From an uncultured Alistipes sp. (GTDB lineage Bacteria > Bacteroidota > Bacteroidia > Bacteroidales > Rikenellaceae), in contig CASDZK010000058.1 of assembly GCA_949286165.1 (NCBI GenBank), positions 62,001 to 126,000 of the forward strand: a stretch of DNA of 64,000 nt. The letters are read 5' to 3'. The notes under the pieces were generated by a model. It saw only the letters and a program-made list of their open reading frames with translations, searched no databases and was not told where the DNA came from. Below are positions 36,914-46,046 of this stretch, piece by piece (positions within the stretch are counted from its first letter, which is position 1; the number at the start of each line of letters is the position of its first letter). Position numbers and translations under genes: made by a program.

Positions 36914-38008
36914 ATGAAAATCTTTTGTCTGATCGACAGCCTCGGTTCCGGAGGCGCACAACGCCAATTGGTAGGACTCGCGCAATATCTCCGGCAAGCC
37001 GGACACGATACGAGCGTCCTATATTATCACGACGACCATTTCTACCGTCCGTTTTGCGAAAAACACGAGATACCGACGCAATGTTTTTATAAACATCCTC
37101 GCAAAATACGAAACTTGGCCGCACTCCTTACCTATATCCGGCATAACCAACCCGATGCGATCATCTCGTATCTGGGCGGGCCGAATATGCTGAATTGTCT
37201 GTTGCGGCTTTTTCGTCGCCGTTACCGATGCATCGTTTCGGAACGAACCTCTACCCGCGCCTTACCGCCTTCGGTAAAACAGAAACTCCGTTTTTTCTTA
37301 TATAGGCAAGCCGACTTCGTAGTTCCCAATTCTTTTGCGGAAGCAGAATATTTATCGCAAAAATATCCCCGGTTATCCCGGAAGATTCATCCGATTACCA
37401 ATTTCGTCGATCTGGATTATTTCCGTCCCGCAATACCTCGGGAACCTTCAATGAAAGCATTGCGAATCGTCGGAGTGGGCCGCATCAATCGGGCTAAAAA
37501 CATTCATCGACTGCTCCGCGCCATCCCTCGCATACCGGCCGACAAACCTTTTCGCATCGACTGGTTCGGCAGGGTCGAAGACGAGTCGTATTATCGGGAA
37601 TGCCAACAAACGATACGGGATTTGCAACTGGAAGAGAGATTCTATTTCCATGATGCGACATCTCAAATCCTAACCGTTTACCACCAGGCCGACGCACTCT
37701 GTCTCCCGTCCGTCAGAGAAGGATTTCCCAACGTCATCTGCGAAGCGATGGCTTGTGGACTCCCGATTCTTTGCAGCCACGTCGGGGACAATCCCCGGAT
37801 CGTAGCCGACACATCTTCCGGCTGGATATTCGATCCCTACACCGTCGACTCCATATCCGACGCTTTACTGTCTTTTCTACGAACGACGCCGGAACAACGG
37901 GAAGAGATCGCCCGTAAAAATCGCAACGATGCGTTAAAACGATTCTCGAGCCGAACATTTACCGAACAATACCTGCATTTGTTAGACATTCATGCACAAA
38001 CGTCATAG
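36914..38008 (+). CDS. Family 4 glycosyltransferase
   Basis: 364 residues. IFCLIDSLGSGGAQRQLVGLAQYLRQAGH at the N-terminus and VGRINRAKNIHRLLRAIPRI, LPSVREGFPNVICEAMACGLP in the donor domain. GT-B fold, cytoplasmic. The start at 36914 lies 12 bases after the wzy stop. It overlaps the next GT gene by 17 bases. Confidence 0.9.
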   Translation: MKIFCLIDSLGSGGAQRQLVGLAQYLRQAGHDTSVLYYHDDHFYRPFCEKHEIPTQCFYKHPRKIRNLAALLTYIRHNQPDAIISYLGGPNMLNCLLRLFRRRYRCIVSERTSTRALPPSVKQKLRFFLYRQADFVVPNSFAEAEYLSQKYPRLSRKIHPITNFVDLDYFRPAIPREPSMKALRIVGVGRINRAKNIHRLLRAIPRIPADKPFRIDWFGRVEDESYYRECQQTIRDLQLEERFYFHDATSQILTVYHQADALCLPSVREGFPNVICEAMACGLPILCSHVGDNPRIVADTSSGWIFDPYTVDSISDALLSFLRTTPEQREEIARKNRNDALKRFSSRTFTEQYLHLLDIHAQTS

Positions 38009-39092
38009 TCATATCGTCATTTTCTGCGGAAGTTTGGAAGCGGGCGGAGCCGAACGGGTCATCTCTATTCTGTCGAAACGGTTACTGCCCTATTTTCAAA
38101 CGGTTGAAGTATTGTTGTATTACGACAGACCTATCTGGTACGACATGGATCCTGCCGTAAAAATCACATCGATAGAAAAGAGCTGCAAAGCGAAAAGCCG
38201 CATCGGCAGAGCCTGGTGGTTACGAAACTACATCAAACGGCAATGTCCGGCATTGGTACTTTCTTTCTTATCGCCTTTCAATATTTTTTACCGGGCAGCC
38301 TCGTTCGGATTACAGGTTCCCCTGCTGGTCGCGGATCGAAGCGATCCCCGGCACGATCCCGGATCTTCCCTGCTCCGGACCATTCGCAATATTTGTTACC
38401 GGTATGCGGAAGGCATTGTGGTACAAAGCGATTATAACCGAAAGTACTTCAATAAAAACATTCGGAAAAAAAGCATCGTCATCCAAAATCCGGTCGAATT
38501 TCCGGACGAGTTGATCGGGAAGGCTTGCCGGTCGGCCAAAATACCGGAAATCGTATCGGTCGGTCGTTTGGTTCCGGTTAAAAACCACCGGTTATTGATC
38601 GACGCATTCGCCGTTTTTCATGCCCGACATCCTCAATACCGGTTATTCATTTACGGCGAAGGACCTTGTCGGCCGATGCTTGAGGAACAAATACGAGAAA
38701 AAAAACTATCCGGTAGCGTACAATTATGCGGCAGCGTACAAAATCCCTGGAAACATCTGCTATCCGCCGAAATCTTCATCCTCAGTTCCGATTTCGAGGG
38801 CATGCCCAATGCTTTAGCTGAAGCCGTATGCCTGGGATTGCCCTGCATATCCACCCATGTATCGGGAGCTTCCGAACTGATTTCAGCAGGAAAGACCGGT
38901 CTGCTCGTTCCTCCCGGAAACGCAGACCGAATGACCGAAGCTCTTGAAACCCTTATCGATTCGCCGTTATCGGCTTCCGTACTTGCGGATCATGCCCGGG
39001 AAACAGCCTCCCGCCTGATGCCGGAAAAAATCATCGGAGAATGGATCGGATTCATCCGGAGCATTCTTCAAGACCATACAAAAAACACTTAA
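37992..39092 (+). CDS. Family 4 glycosyltransferase
   Basis: 366 residues. IVIFCGSLEAGGAERVISILSKRL; VGRLVPVKNHRLLIDAFAVF; SSDFEGMPNALAEAVCLGLPCI. It has the same fold as the two neighbouring GT4 genes but is only distantly alike, so it is not a recent duplicate. Third of the intact GTs in this operon. Confidence 0.9.
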   Translation: MHKRHSHIVIFCGSLEAGGAERVISILSKRLLPYFQTVEVLLYYDRPIWYDMDPAVKITSIEKSCKAKSRIGRAWWLRNYIKRQCPALVLSFLSPFNIFYRAASFGLQVPLLVADRSDPRHDPGSSLLRTIRNICYRYAEGIVVQSDYNRKYFNKNIRKKSIVIQNPVEFPDELIGKACRSAKIPEIVSVGRLVPVKNHRLLIDAFAVFHARHPQYRLFIYGEGPCRPMLEEQIREKKLSGSVQLCGSVQNPWKHLLSAEIFILSSDFEGMPNALAEAVCLGLPCISTHVSGASELISAGKTGLLVPPGNADRMTEALETLIDSPLSASVLADHARETASRLMPEKIIGEWIGFIRSILQDHTKNT

Positions 39093-39102
39093 TTACCCTA
39101 TA

Positions 39103-40071
39103 ATGAAAGTCTTAGTAACCGGAGGCGCCGGTTTTATCGGCTCCAATTTATGCGAAGCGTTACTGTCTCAGGGACATCGGGTAACCTGTTTCGACAATTT
39201 CGCCACTGGAAAACCGGAAAATATTTTTCCGTTACTGAACCGTTATCCCGAACATTTTCAATTAATCGTAGGCGACATCCGAAATCCGGAAGATTGCCGG
39301 AAAGCGGTCGAAGGCGCCGAATACGTCCTTCACGAAGCCGCCCTGGGATCTGTTCCCCGTTCTATCAAGGACCCCGCTACAACCAATGAAGTCAATATCG
39401 GCGGATTCGTCCATATGCTCATCGCCGCCCGCGATGCGGGCGTCCGGCGTTTCGTCTATGCCGCCAGCTCATCCACTTACGGCGATTCGGTCAAATTACC
39501 TAAAGTAGAAGAAGAGATCGGACGTCCCCTTTCGCCCTATGCCGTTACCAAATACGTCAATGAACTCTATGCGGACGTATTTGCCAAAACTTACGGCATG
39601 GAATGTATCGGGCTGCGATATTTCAATGTTTTCGGCCGCCGACAGGATCCTTTCGGCGCTTACGCGGCCGTTATTCCGCTGTTCGTTCGCAAACTGATGC
39701 GTCACGAATCGCCCACGATAAACGGAGACGGAGAATATTCCCGGGATTTCACTTATATCGACAACGTCATTCAAATGAATATGCTCGCGTTGCAAGTTTC
39801 CGATCCCGAAGCCGTCAATACGGTTTACAATACGGCATGCGGCGACCGCACTACGCTCAATCAACTGGTCGAATACCTGAAAGAGTTGTTGTCGGAATTC
39901 GATCCGGCCATACGACAAATCCGGATACTGCACGGACCCAATCGCTTGGGCGACATTCCCCATTCTCTGGCTTCGATAGACAAAGCTCGCCGGCTGTTAG
40001 GCTACGCCCCCCGATACAACATGTACGAAGGGCTGAAGGAAGCGGTAAAATGGTATTGGGAAAATCTATAA
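39103..40071 (+). CDS. UDP-GlcNAc 4-epimerase-like (WbpP/TviC type)
   Basis: 322 residues, extended SDR. GGAGFIGSNLCE, EAALGSVPRSIKDPATTNEVN, catalytic SSSTYGDS and YAVTKYVNE, FGRRQDPFGAYAAVIP. The short SVPRS segment and GRRQDP are typical of epimerases acting on UDP-GlcNAc/GalNAc or their uronic acids. With the dehydrogenase next door it should yield UDP-GalNAcA, as in Vi antigen and Pseudomonas O6 synthesis. Confidence 0.86.
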   Translation: MKVLVTGGAGFIGSNLCEALLSQGHRVTCFDNFATGKPENIFPLLNRYPEHFQLIVGDIRNPEDCRKAVEGAEYVLHEAALGSVPRSIKDPATTNEVNIGGFVHMLIAARDAGVRRFVYAASSSTYGDSVKLPKVEEEIGRPLSPYAVTKYVNELYADVFAKTYGMECIGLRYFNVFGRRQDPFGAYAAVIPLFVRKLMRHESPTINGDGEYSRDFTYIDNVIQMNMLALQVSDPEAVNTVYNTACGDRTTLNQLVEYLKELLSEFDPAIRQIRILHGPNRLGDIPHSLASIDKARRLLGYAPRYNMYEGLKEAVKWYWENL

Positions 40072-40095
40072 CAAACAAAAAAAATCGCTCGAAAT

Positions 40096-41361
40096 ATGAA
40101 TCGCATTAAAATCGCCGTTATCGGATTAGGTTATGTAGGGCTTCCCTTAGCCCGTCTATTTTCCACTCGTTACGAAACAGTCGGTTTCGATTTGAACCCT
40201 CATCGCGTTCAAGCCTTGATGAACGGACACGACGATACGCTGGAAGTACCGGACGATCTGTTGCAGGCCGCAATCGCCAACGGTTTCATATGCACCTCCG
40301 ACATAGAAGCCATTCGGGACTGCAATTTCTACATCGTTGCCGTGCCCACCCCCGTAGACGAAAACCACAATCCGGACCTCAAACCGTTGTACGGAGCCAG
40401 CGCAACCGTAGGCAAGGTGCTTGCGAAAGGGGATATCGTCGTTTATGAATCGACAGTCTATCCGGGAGTTACGGAAGAAGAATGTATTCCCGTTTTGGAA
40501 AAAGTATCGGGATTGAAATTCAACGAAGATTTTTTCGCGGGTTATTCCCCGGAACGCATCAACCCCGGAGACAAGCTGCATACCGTCGAAAAAATAAAGA
40601 AAATTACCTCGGGATCCACGCCCGAAACCGCAGAATTGATCGATAGGACCTATGCTTCCGTCATTTCGGCCGGGACGCATTTGGCCCCGTCCATCAAAGT
40701 AGCGGAAGCCGCCAAAGTAATCGAAAATTCGCAACGGGATATCAATATCGCTTTTGTAAATGAACTGTCCCGAATTTTTCAAAAATTGGGTATCGATACG
40801 CAAGACGTATTGAAAGCTGCCGGGACCAAATGGAATTTTCTGCCGTTTAAACCGGGTCTGGTCGGGGGGCACTGCATCGGCGTCGATCCCTATTATCTGG
40901 CTCAATGCGCTATTCGTCACGGTTACCACCCCGAAATTATTTTAGCGGGACGCCGCATGAACGACAGCATGGGGGAATATGTAGCCAACCAGGTCATTCA
41001 TCTGATGTTAAAAAAGGGAATACAGGTACTCCATTCCCGCATTCTAATTCTCGGATTCACGTTCAAGGAAAATTGTCCGGATGTCCGCAACACCAAAGTC
41101 ATCGATATTATAAACGCCTTGAAGGCATACAACTTAAACATCACTATTTACGATCCGTGGGCCAATCCCGACATCGTACACGAAGAATACGGTCTGGAGC
41201 TGACCAATCGGCCTCCGCAGGAAACGTTCGATGCGACCATCTTAGCCGTAGCGCACGACCAGTTTAAAGAGACGGATATTCGTCGTTTCAATAAAGCTTT
41301 AAGCGTGATTTACGATGTTAAAGGCATACTTCCCGACGGCATTCCGGACAGTCGGTTATAA
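40096..41361 (+). CDS. UDP-N-acetyl-D-hexosamine 6-dehydrogenase (WbpO/TviB type)
   Basis: 421 residues, UDP-glucose/GDP-mannose dehydrogenase superfamily. NAD motif [45 protein letters not shown], catalytic Cys in [13 protein letters not shown], and the C-terminal [14 protein letters not shown]. It oxidises C6 of UDP-GlcNAc or UDP-GalNAc to the uronic acid, giving an acidic sugar for the right-operon glycan. It follows the epimerase by 24 bases. Confidence 0.9.
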   Translation: MNRIKIAVIGLGYVGLPLARLFSTRYETVGFDLNPHRVQALMNGHDDTLEVPDDLLQAAIANGFICTSDIEAIRDCNFYIVAVPTPVDENHNPDLKPLYGASATVGKVLAKGDIVVYESTVYPGVTEEECIPVLEKVSGLKFNEDFFAGYSPERINPGDKLHTVEKIKKITSGSTPETAELIDRTYASVISAGTHLAPSIKVAEAAKVIENSQRDINIAFVNELSRIFQKLGIDTQDVLKAAGTKWNFLPFKPGLVGGHCIGVDPYYLAQCAIRHGYHPEIILAGRRMNDSMGEYVANQVIHLMLKKGIQVLHSRILILGFTFKENCPDVRNTKVIDIINALKAYNLNITIYDPWANPDIVHEEYGLELTNRPPQETFDATILAVAHDQFKETDIRRFNKALSVIYDVKGILPDGIPDSRL

Positions 41362-41399
41362 GCAGTTGTTCAGGGAACTGTTTTAAAACACACTTTTAT

Positions 41400-41954
41400 A
41401 TGCGAGGGAAAAAAATACTTTTTTGCGATAACAGTCTGCGCGAACTGATCAATTTTAGAATCGATATCATCAATCATTACGCTTCGCAGGGCTATGATGT
41501 GGTATTGGTTGCTCCTATGAACATGGAGAATTACCGGTTCGAATATCCTAATATCCGTTTTATTCCTGTAACATTAAAGCGGACGAGTAAGAATCCCCTG
41601 ACCGACTTGTTTTATTTTTATACATTAAGGAATATTTACGCACGGGAATCCCCCGATTATATATTCCATTATACCATAAAACCGAATATTTACGGCACAT
41701 TGGCCGCACGAATTTGCAGGATACGTTCTACCGCAATGATTGCCGGATTGGGATATGTTTTCAGTAAAGGTGGAATCGGGAACCGGATTGCCAGGAAACT
41801 TTATCGCTTTGCGCTCAAATATGCCGATCATGTCCTGGTGCTTAATGCTTTTAATAAAGAGCTGTTGATTGAACAGAAAATCGTTGCACCGGAAAAAATA
41901 ATTCTTCTTACCGGTGGAGAAGGTGTCAATCTTGAACGTTTTAAACCCGAATAG
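41400..41954 (+). CDS. Family 4 glycosyltransferase, N-terminal half (frameshifted)
   Basis: 184 residues: the acceptor-side Rossmann domain of a GT4 (FRIDIINHYASQGYDVVLVAP, DYIFHYTIKPNIYGTLAARI, MIAGLGYVFSKGG), ending at ERFKPE and a TAG. The next ORF, three bases on in another frame, begins with the donor domain of the same protein. One extra A in GAATAG would read E-I-V-V-K-V-T and give a continuous protein of about 370 residues, the normal family length. It may be a real frameshift, a slippage site or a sequence error. Confidence 0.78.
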   Translation: MRGKKILFCDNSLRELINFRIDIINHYASQGYDVVLVAPMNMENYRFEYPNIRFIPVTLKRTSKNPLTDLFYFYTLRNIYARESPDYIFHYTIKPNIYGTLAARICRIRSTAMIAGLGYVFSKGGIGNRIARKLYRFALKYADHVLVLNAFNKELLIEQKIVAPEKIILLTGGEGVNLERFKPE

Positions 41955-41956
41955 TC

Positions 41957-42508
41957 GTGAAAGTAACTTTCTTAATGATAGCCCGCATCCTTTATGACAA
42001 AGGGTACCGGGAATATGTCGAAGCGGCGCGTAGTGTTAGAAGTCGATATTCCGATACTGTTTTTCAACTTCTCGGCAGTATTGATTACGAATATCCCAAT
42101 CATGTCCCGGAGTTAGTGGTAAAACAGCATTGTGAAGAGGGGGTAATCTCTTATCTTGGATATACGCAGAATGTGGCCGATAAGATACATAAGGCCGATT
42201 GTATCGTTCTTCCGTCTTATTACGAAGGTCTTTCCCGTGTGCTGATGGAAGCCTTGGCTATGGGTAAACCGATTATTACGACGAATATTCCCGGTTGCAA
42301 GGAAACGGTCGATCATGGAGTGAACGGTTTTATCGTCCCCCCCCGGAATGTGCCTGCATTGATCGAAGCTATGGAAAAGATTATAGACATGGATAACCGG
42401 CAGCGTATTGAGATGGGATCGGCCAGCCGGAAAAAGGCAGAGAGGGAATTCGATGTTCGGAAAGTCATTGCTAAATACAAACAAATTACAGATCAGTTTT
42501 GTATATAA
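41957..42508 (+). CDS. Family 4 glycosyltransferase, C-terminal half (frameshifted)
   Basis: 183 residues from a GTG at 41957. It carries the complete donor-binding domain: MIARILYDKGYREYVEAAR, LGSIDYEYPNHVP, LPSYYEGLSRVLMEALAMGKPIITTNIPGCKE. It has no N-terminal domain of its own. It could be expressed by coupling, in which case the two halves might assemble as a split enzyme, but a disrupted single gene is simpler. More AT-rich than the genes before it. Confidence 0.78.
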   Translation: MKVTFLMIARILYDKGYREYVEAARSVRSRYSDTVFQLLGSIDYEYPNHVPELVVKQHCEEGVISYLGYTQNVADKIHKADCIVLPSYYEGLSRVLMEALAMGKPIITTNIPGCKETVDHGVNGFIVPPRNVPALIEAMEKIIDMDNRQRIEMGSASRKKAEREFDVRKVIAKYKQITDQFCI

Positions 42509-42515
42509 TTTTTCA

Positions 42516-42623
42516 ATGATGATTAAAAATTCCGCCAGAGTTTCTCTCATTCCGCATACTTTTCGTTTTTATCGGGAAATACGACCGATCCTACCCCACA
42601 AGATAAAATTTACTCGAAAATAG
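42516..42623 (+). other. Small unrecognised ORF, possible gene remnant
   Basis: A 35-codon frame (MMIKNSARVSLIPHTFRFYR...) directly after the frameshifted glycosyltransferase, ending in TAG. It reads like an N-terminal piece of a longer protein but I do not recognise it. It may be another relic in the decayed 3' end of the right operon. Confidence 0.25.
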
Positions 42624-42649
42624 TTGCCAACCTATATTGTACATGATTC

Positions 42650-42790
42650 ATGTCAAAACAAATTTTAATAAATATGGTCATGAAATATCCTGTCATTGTA
42701 ATCGGCGGCAATCATCATAATACATCGGCTATACTTCGCAGTTTAGGCAAAAAAGGATTAAAGGCCGAATTTCATTGCAGTAATGGTTAA
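42650..42790 (+). pseudogene. Truncated ATP-grasp protein remnant
   Basis: A 46-codon frame whose core MKYPVIVIGGNHHNTSAILR and SLGKKGLKAEF is the N-terminal start of the ATP-grasp ligases often found near the end of Bacteroidales polysaccharide loci (normally about 380-400 residues). It stops at TAA and no continuation is found in other frames before the terminator. So this is a deletion remnant, probably marking where the right operon once continued. Confidence 0.6.
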
Positions 42791-42900
42791 TAATTGCTTT
42801 ATGGTATGACAGCAAAGATTCCAAGCCTTTTTGAATGTGTACTTAGAAATACCAAGTTGAGACAAAAAACTTTCCACATATCAAAGTAAAAAACAATAAA

Positions 42901-42930
42901 AAATCCGATTTCTTTAAATCGGATTTTTTT
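42901..42930 (+). terminator. Terminator at the end of the right polysaccharide operon
   Basis: Perfect 11 bp stem AAATCCGATTT / AAATCGGATTT with a four-base loop and seven T on the plus strand. Clear rho-independent terminator before the sulfatase gene. Confidence 0.85.
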
Positions 42931-42974
42931 ATATTTATACTGTTTTTGAAACGATAATCTAAATCTTACCGACT

Positions 42975-44501
42975 ATGGGCAAATACGCTTTTTACCGTCC
43001 GACGCTGTTATGCGCTTTCGGAACCTGCCTGGCGTTAAACGCCGCACAAGGCAAGGACGATACCCCGCCGAACATCGTTTTCATCTTCGCCGACGACATG
43101 GGATACGGCGACATATCCGCCCTCAACGAAAACTCCCGGATAAAAACCGACTGTCTCGACCGGCTGGCCCGGGAAGGAGCCGTCTTTACCGACGCCCATT
43201 CCAGCTCCGCCGTCAGCACCCCCTCGCGATACAGCCTGCTGACCGGACGCTATAACTGGCGGTCGGACCTCAAATCGGGCGTCCTTTACGGTTATGACGA
43301 AGCGTTGATTCCGACCGGACGCAGAACCCTCGCCCATATCCTGAGCGAACGCGGCTACCATACCGCCTGCATCGGCAAATGGCATCTGGGCTGGCGCTGG
43401 GCCGGCATAGAAAACGGGGAGGAACAGGTGGATTTCAGCCGCCCGATTACCGACGGGCCGACAACGCGGGGATTCGACTATTTCTACGGCATCGCAGGCT
43501 CCCTCGACATGGCTCCTTACGTGTATGTCGAAAACGACCGTCCTACGGCCGTTCCCGACCGAACCACCTCCAATACCGGCATGAAATTCTGGCGCAAAGG
43601 GCCTACCGCCCCCGATTTCGTACACGAACGAACCCTGCCCCATCTGGTCGATCGGGCTGCCGGATACATCCGGGAACGGGCGAAAACGGAAACTCCGTTC
43701 TTCCTGTACCTGCCGCTGCCGGCACCCCATACCCCCATTCTGCCCGCCGAGGAATACCGGGGCAAATCGGGACTGAACCCCTACGGCGACTTCGTGCTGA
43801 TGGTGGATGACATGGTAGGGAAAATCATGGAAACGCTGGAAGCGGAAGGCATTGCCGAAAACACGATTCTTATTTTCTCTTCGGACAACGGATGCAGTCC
43901 CGCCGCCCGAACGGAAGTATTGGAAAAGAAAGGACACTTCCCCAGCTACATCTACCGGGGTTACAAAGCCGATCTGTACGAAGGAGGACACCGCATTCCC
44001 TGCATCGTCCGCTGGCCCGACCGCATCCAACCGCATACCGTTCGCCAAACCGTTTGCCTGACCGACTTTTTCGCGACTTTCGCCGCCTTAACCGGGTATA
44101 AAATTCCCGACACCGAAGGGGAAGACAGCTACAACCTGCTGCCCCTGCTGCTGAAAACCAAAGAGAGAAAAATCGTTCGGGAAGCGACCGTACACCACTC
44201 CATCGACGGAGACTTTACCATCCGGAAAGGTCCGTGGAAGCTGTTGCTCTCTCCCGGTTCCGGAGGCTGGAGCGCTCCCCAGAAAAAGGAAATCACGCCG
44301 GAAATGCCGACAGTACAACTCTACCGCCTCGACACCGATCCGGAAGAACGGCATAACCTGTACGCCGATCGTCCGGACATCGTCGAAGAATTGCGGACGC
44401 TGCTTGTACGATACATCCGCGAAGGCAGAAGCACGCCGGGAACGCCCCAAAAAAACGACGGACCCGAAACATGGCGGCAACTGCAATGGATGGAACGTTG
44501 A
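42975..44501 (+). CDS. Secreted sulfatase, serine-type (needs anSME maturation)
   Basis: 508 residues with a signal peptide (about 1-25), so periplasmic. Metal-binding NIVFIFADDMGYGD and the maturation motif SSAVSTPSRYSLLTGR, with Ser (S-T-P-S-R) to be converted to formylglycine. Further motifs GKWHLGW and FSSDNGCSP follow. Serine-type sulfatases depend on a radical-SAM maturase, not present here. C-terminal domain with VHHSIDGDFTIRKGPWKLL. Removes sulfate esters from host or dietary glycans. No TonB-dependent transporter or other carbohydrate genes adjoin it. Confidence 0.92.
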   Translation: MGKYAFYRPTLLCAFGTCLALNAAQGKDDTPPNIVFIFADDMGYGDISALNENSRIKTDCLDRLAREGAVFTDAHSSSAVSTPSRYSLLTGRYNWRSDLKSGVLYGYDEALIPTGRRTLAHILSERGYHTACIGKWHLGWRWAGIENGEEQVDFSRPITDGPTTRGFDYFYGIAGSLDMAPYVYVENDRPTAVPDRTTSNTGMKFWRKGPTAPDFVHERTLPHLVDRAAGYIRERAKTETPFFLYLPLPAPHTPILPAEEYRGKSGLNPYGDFVLMVDDMVGKIMETLEAEGIAENTILIFSSDNGCSPAARTEVLEKKGHFPSYIYRGYKADLYEGGHRIPCIVRWPDRIQPHTVRQTVCLTDFFATFAALTGYKIPDTEGEDSYNLLPLLLKTKERKIVREATVHHSIDGDFTIRKGPWKLLLSPGSGGWSAPQKKEITPEMPTVQLYRLDTDPEERHNLYADRPDIVEELRTLLVRYIREGRSTPGTPQKNDGPETWRQLQWMER

Positions 44502-44598
44502 CCGCAACACCGCTCCAAGCGGAAACCTTTGAGTCTTATCCGCCGTTTCTCATCCCGACAACCCCGAAATCCATCTAACAGAACAGTTCGCTTTAATG

Positions 44599-44672
44599 CA
44601 GACGTTTTCTCGCCTCGGCATAACGCGAACAAGTTCGGCTCTGAGTTCGGCCTGTCGAAATAGTTCCGATAA
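44599..44672. repeat. Dispersed imperfect-palindromic intergenic repeat, copy 2
   Basis: Matches 4614-4687 over about 70 bp (GACGTTTTCTCGCCTCGGCA ... TCGGCTCTG ... TGTCGAAA) with about a dozen differences. Lies in the 470 bp gene-free stretch 44502-44971 between the sulfatase and the lipoprotein gene. Confidence 0.6.
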
Positions 44673-44698
44673 AACAGGCCATTTTCTCCGTTCCCCAT

Positions 44699-44755
44699 AC
44701 ACGCGAATCCCGAAACCGGTTCAGTACAAGAACCGGTTTCGGGGTTCGCGTGTAT
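44699..44755. repeat. 23 bp inverted repeat (long hairpin)
   Basis: ACACGCGAATCCCGAAACCG... pairs with its inverse over 23 bp with one G-T pair, around a nine-base loop. No T-run follows in either direction. It may end the sulfatase transcript or be part of the neighbouring dispersed repeat. Confidence 0.6.
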
Positions 44756-44971
44756 TCGCCTTTCTCGATCCGATATTTTACCGGCATGATTTTTGATGTT
44801 TTTCTAAAAAACAACATGCGAATAGAACCATTGAATTTTTTCGATCATTTCCCGTTTCGGCAACCGAAACAAGTTTCATCAGGTCCGACTGAACGAAATG
44901 GCGTAACGGAATTCGTTCTTTTGTCCGATTCGCATAAAAAACATCGTAAAAATCACACAAAACTCAATCTC

Positions 44972-45937
44972 ATGAAAAAAATCTTAATCGGCTTATGCTG
45001 CACTCTGTTCATCGTTATTTCCTGCTCCAAAGGCAGTGAAAGTACCGAAGACGGCACAAACAATAATTTGATTACTCCCAGAGTCAGCGCGCAAGTCAGC
45101 AACCCCCTGAACGAAGATCCGTTTACCGGCATCCTCGAAATCTATCCCTGCAATTCCGGCACATCCACCTATTACGGCAATTACATCAACGGTAAAATTT
45201 CCATATTCAACGGATATTATACCATCGTGCAAGGCGACGTTTTCGGCCAAAACAACCGGGAACTCCATCTCCCCTTCGGATTTTACAACATGGTTTACTG
45301 GGGAACTCCGAAATACGACGAACCCATTTACAACGCCCCAGCCATCCGTTCGCCCGGCATTACCCGCGGAGCCGACCTTTCCCAACTCTATTTCAGCCTG
45401 CGGGAAAGCAGCGACAACGACGGCACCTACCTCCCCGTGTACGATCTGGTTTACTCCGTGCACGAGACCCAGATAGGCAAAGAAAACATATACGCTTCGC
45501 TCCGGCGCGTAGGGTCCGGCATCAAGGTCATCGTAAGGCAGGAAGACAACGGCACGTTCAGCGACAACATAGCCGGCATCACGGTATACATCGGCAGCAT
45601 CGCGGAAAAGTTGAACTTCTTTACCGCCGTGGCCGAAAACATGACGAAAACGGTCAAATTCGACCTGACCCGTTCGGACGACGCTACGGTCATGAGCAAC
45701 GCCACGGTCATGCTGTTCCCCTCCGGTCCCAACCCCTTGCTGGAACTGGTCGTTACGCTCGCTGACGGTACGGAACGCAAACTTTCCCAACCCTTGAACT
45801 CCACCCTGTCTCCGAACACTCTGCTCACGCTGAACGTAGTCCTCGGAAAAATCCTGCCGGGCGGCAATCCCGGCGATTTTACCATCGAAGACTGGAACGA
45901 AACGAGCGAAACCATAGAATTTCCAATCATCGACTGA
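44972..45937 (+). CDS. FimB/Mfa2-like fimbrial-type lipoprotein
   Basis: 321 residues. The start at 44972 (MKKILIGLCCTLFIVISC) gives a lipoprotein signal with the lipobox Cys at residue 18; an upstream extension of the open frame crosses repeats and is rejected. Two beta-rich domains follow, ending with FTIEDWNETSETIEFPIID, like the FimB/Mfa2 minor pilin anchors of Bacteroidales. No major pilin gene is adjacent, so it may be an orphan. Family call moderate. Confidence 0.68.
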   Translation: MKKILIGLCCTLFIVISCSKGSESTEDGTNNNLITPRVSAQVSNPLNEDPFTGILEIYPCNSGTSTYYGNYINGKISIFNGYYTIVQGDVFGQNNRELHLPFGFYNMVYWGTPKYDEPIYNAPAIRSPGITRGADLSQLYFSLRESSDNDGTYLPVYDLVYSVHETQIGKENIYASLRRVGSGIKVIVRQEDNGTFSDNIAGITVYIGSIAEKLNFFTAVAENMTKTVKFDLTRSDDATVMSNATVMLFPSGPNPLLELVVTLADGTERKLSQPLNSTLSPNTLLTLNVVLGKILPGGNPGDFTIEDWNETSETIEFPIID

Positions 45938-45957
45938 ATATCCCTCCTCTGAATGAA

Positions 45958-46024
45958 ATAAAAATGTCCCTGAAACACCCGTCATCGAAAACAGCGACAC
46001 CGAAGACGAGTATTTCAGGGACAT
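45958..46024 (-). terminator. Terminator between lipoprotein gene and lysC
   Basis: Inverted repeat ATGTCCCTGAAA ... TTTCAGGGACAT. On the minus strand the 3' arm is followed by TTTTTATTTC, so it should end the lysC transcript; it may also stop the opposing one. Confidence 0.6.
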
Positions 46025-46046
46025 CCGTATATCCGTTCCCGCCGGA

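Noticed and set aside
44750-44971. N-terminal extension of the fimbrial-type lipoprotein
   Set aside because: The extension crosses the hairpin repeat and would place the lipobox in the interior; the ATG at 44972 gives a proper lipoprotein signal.
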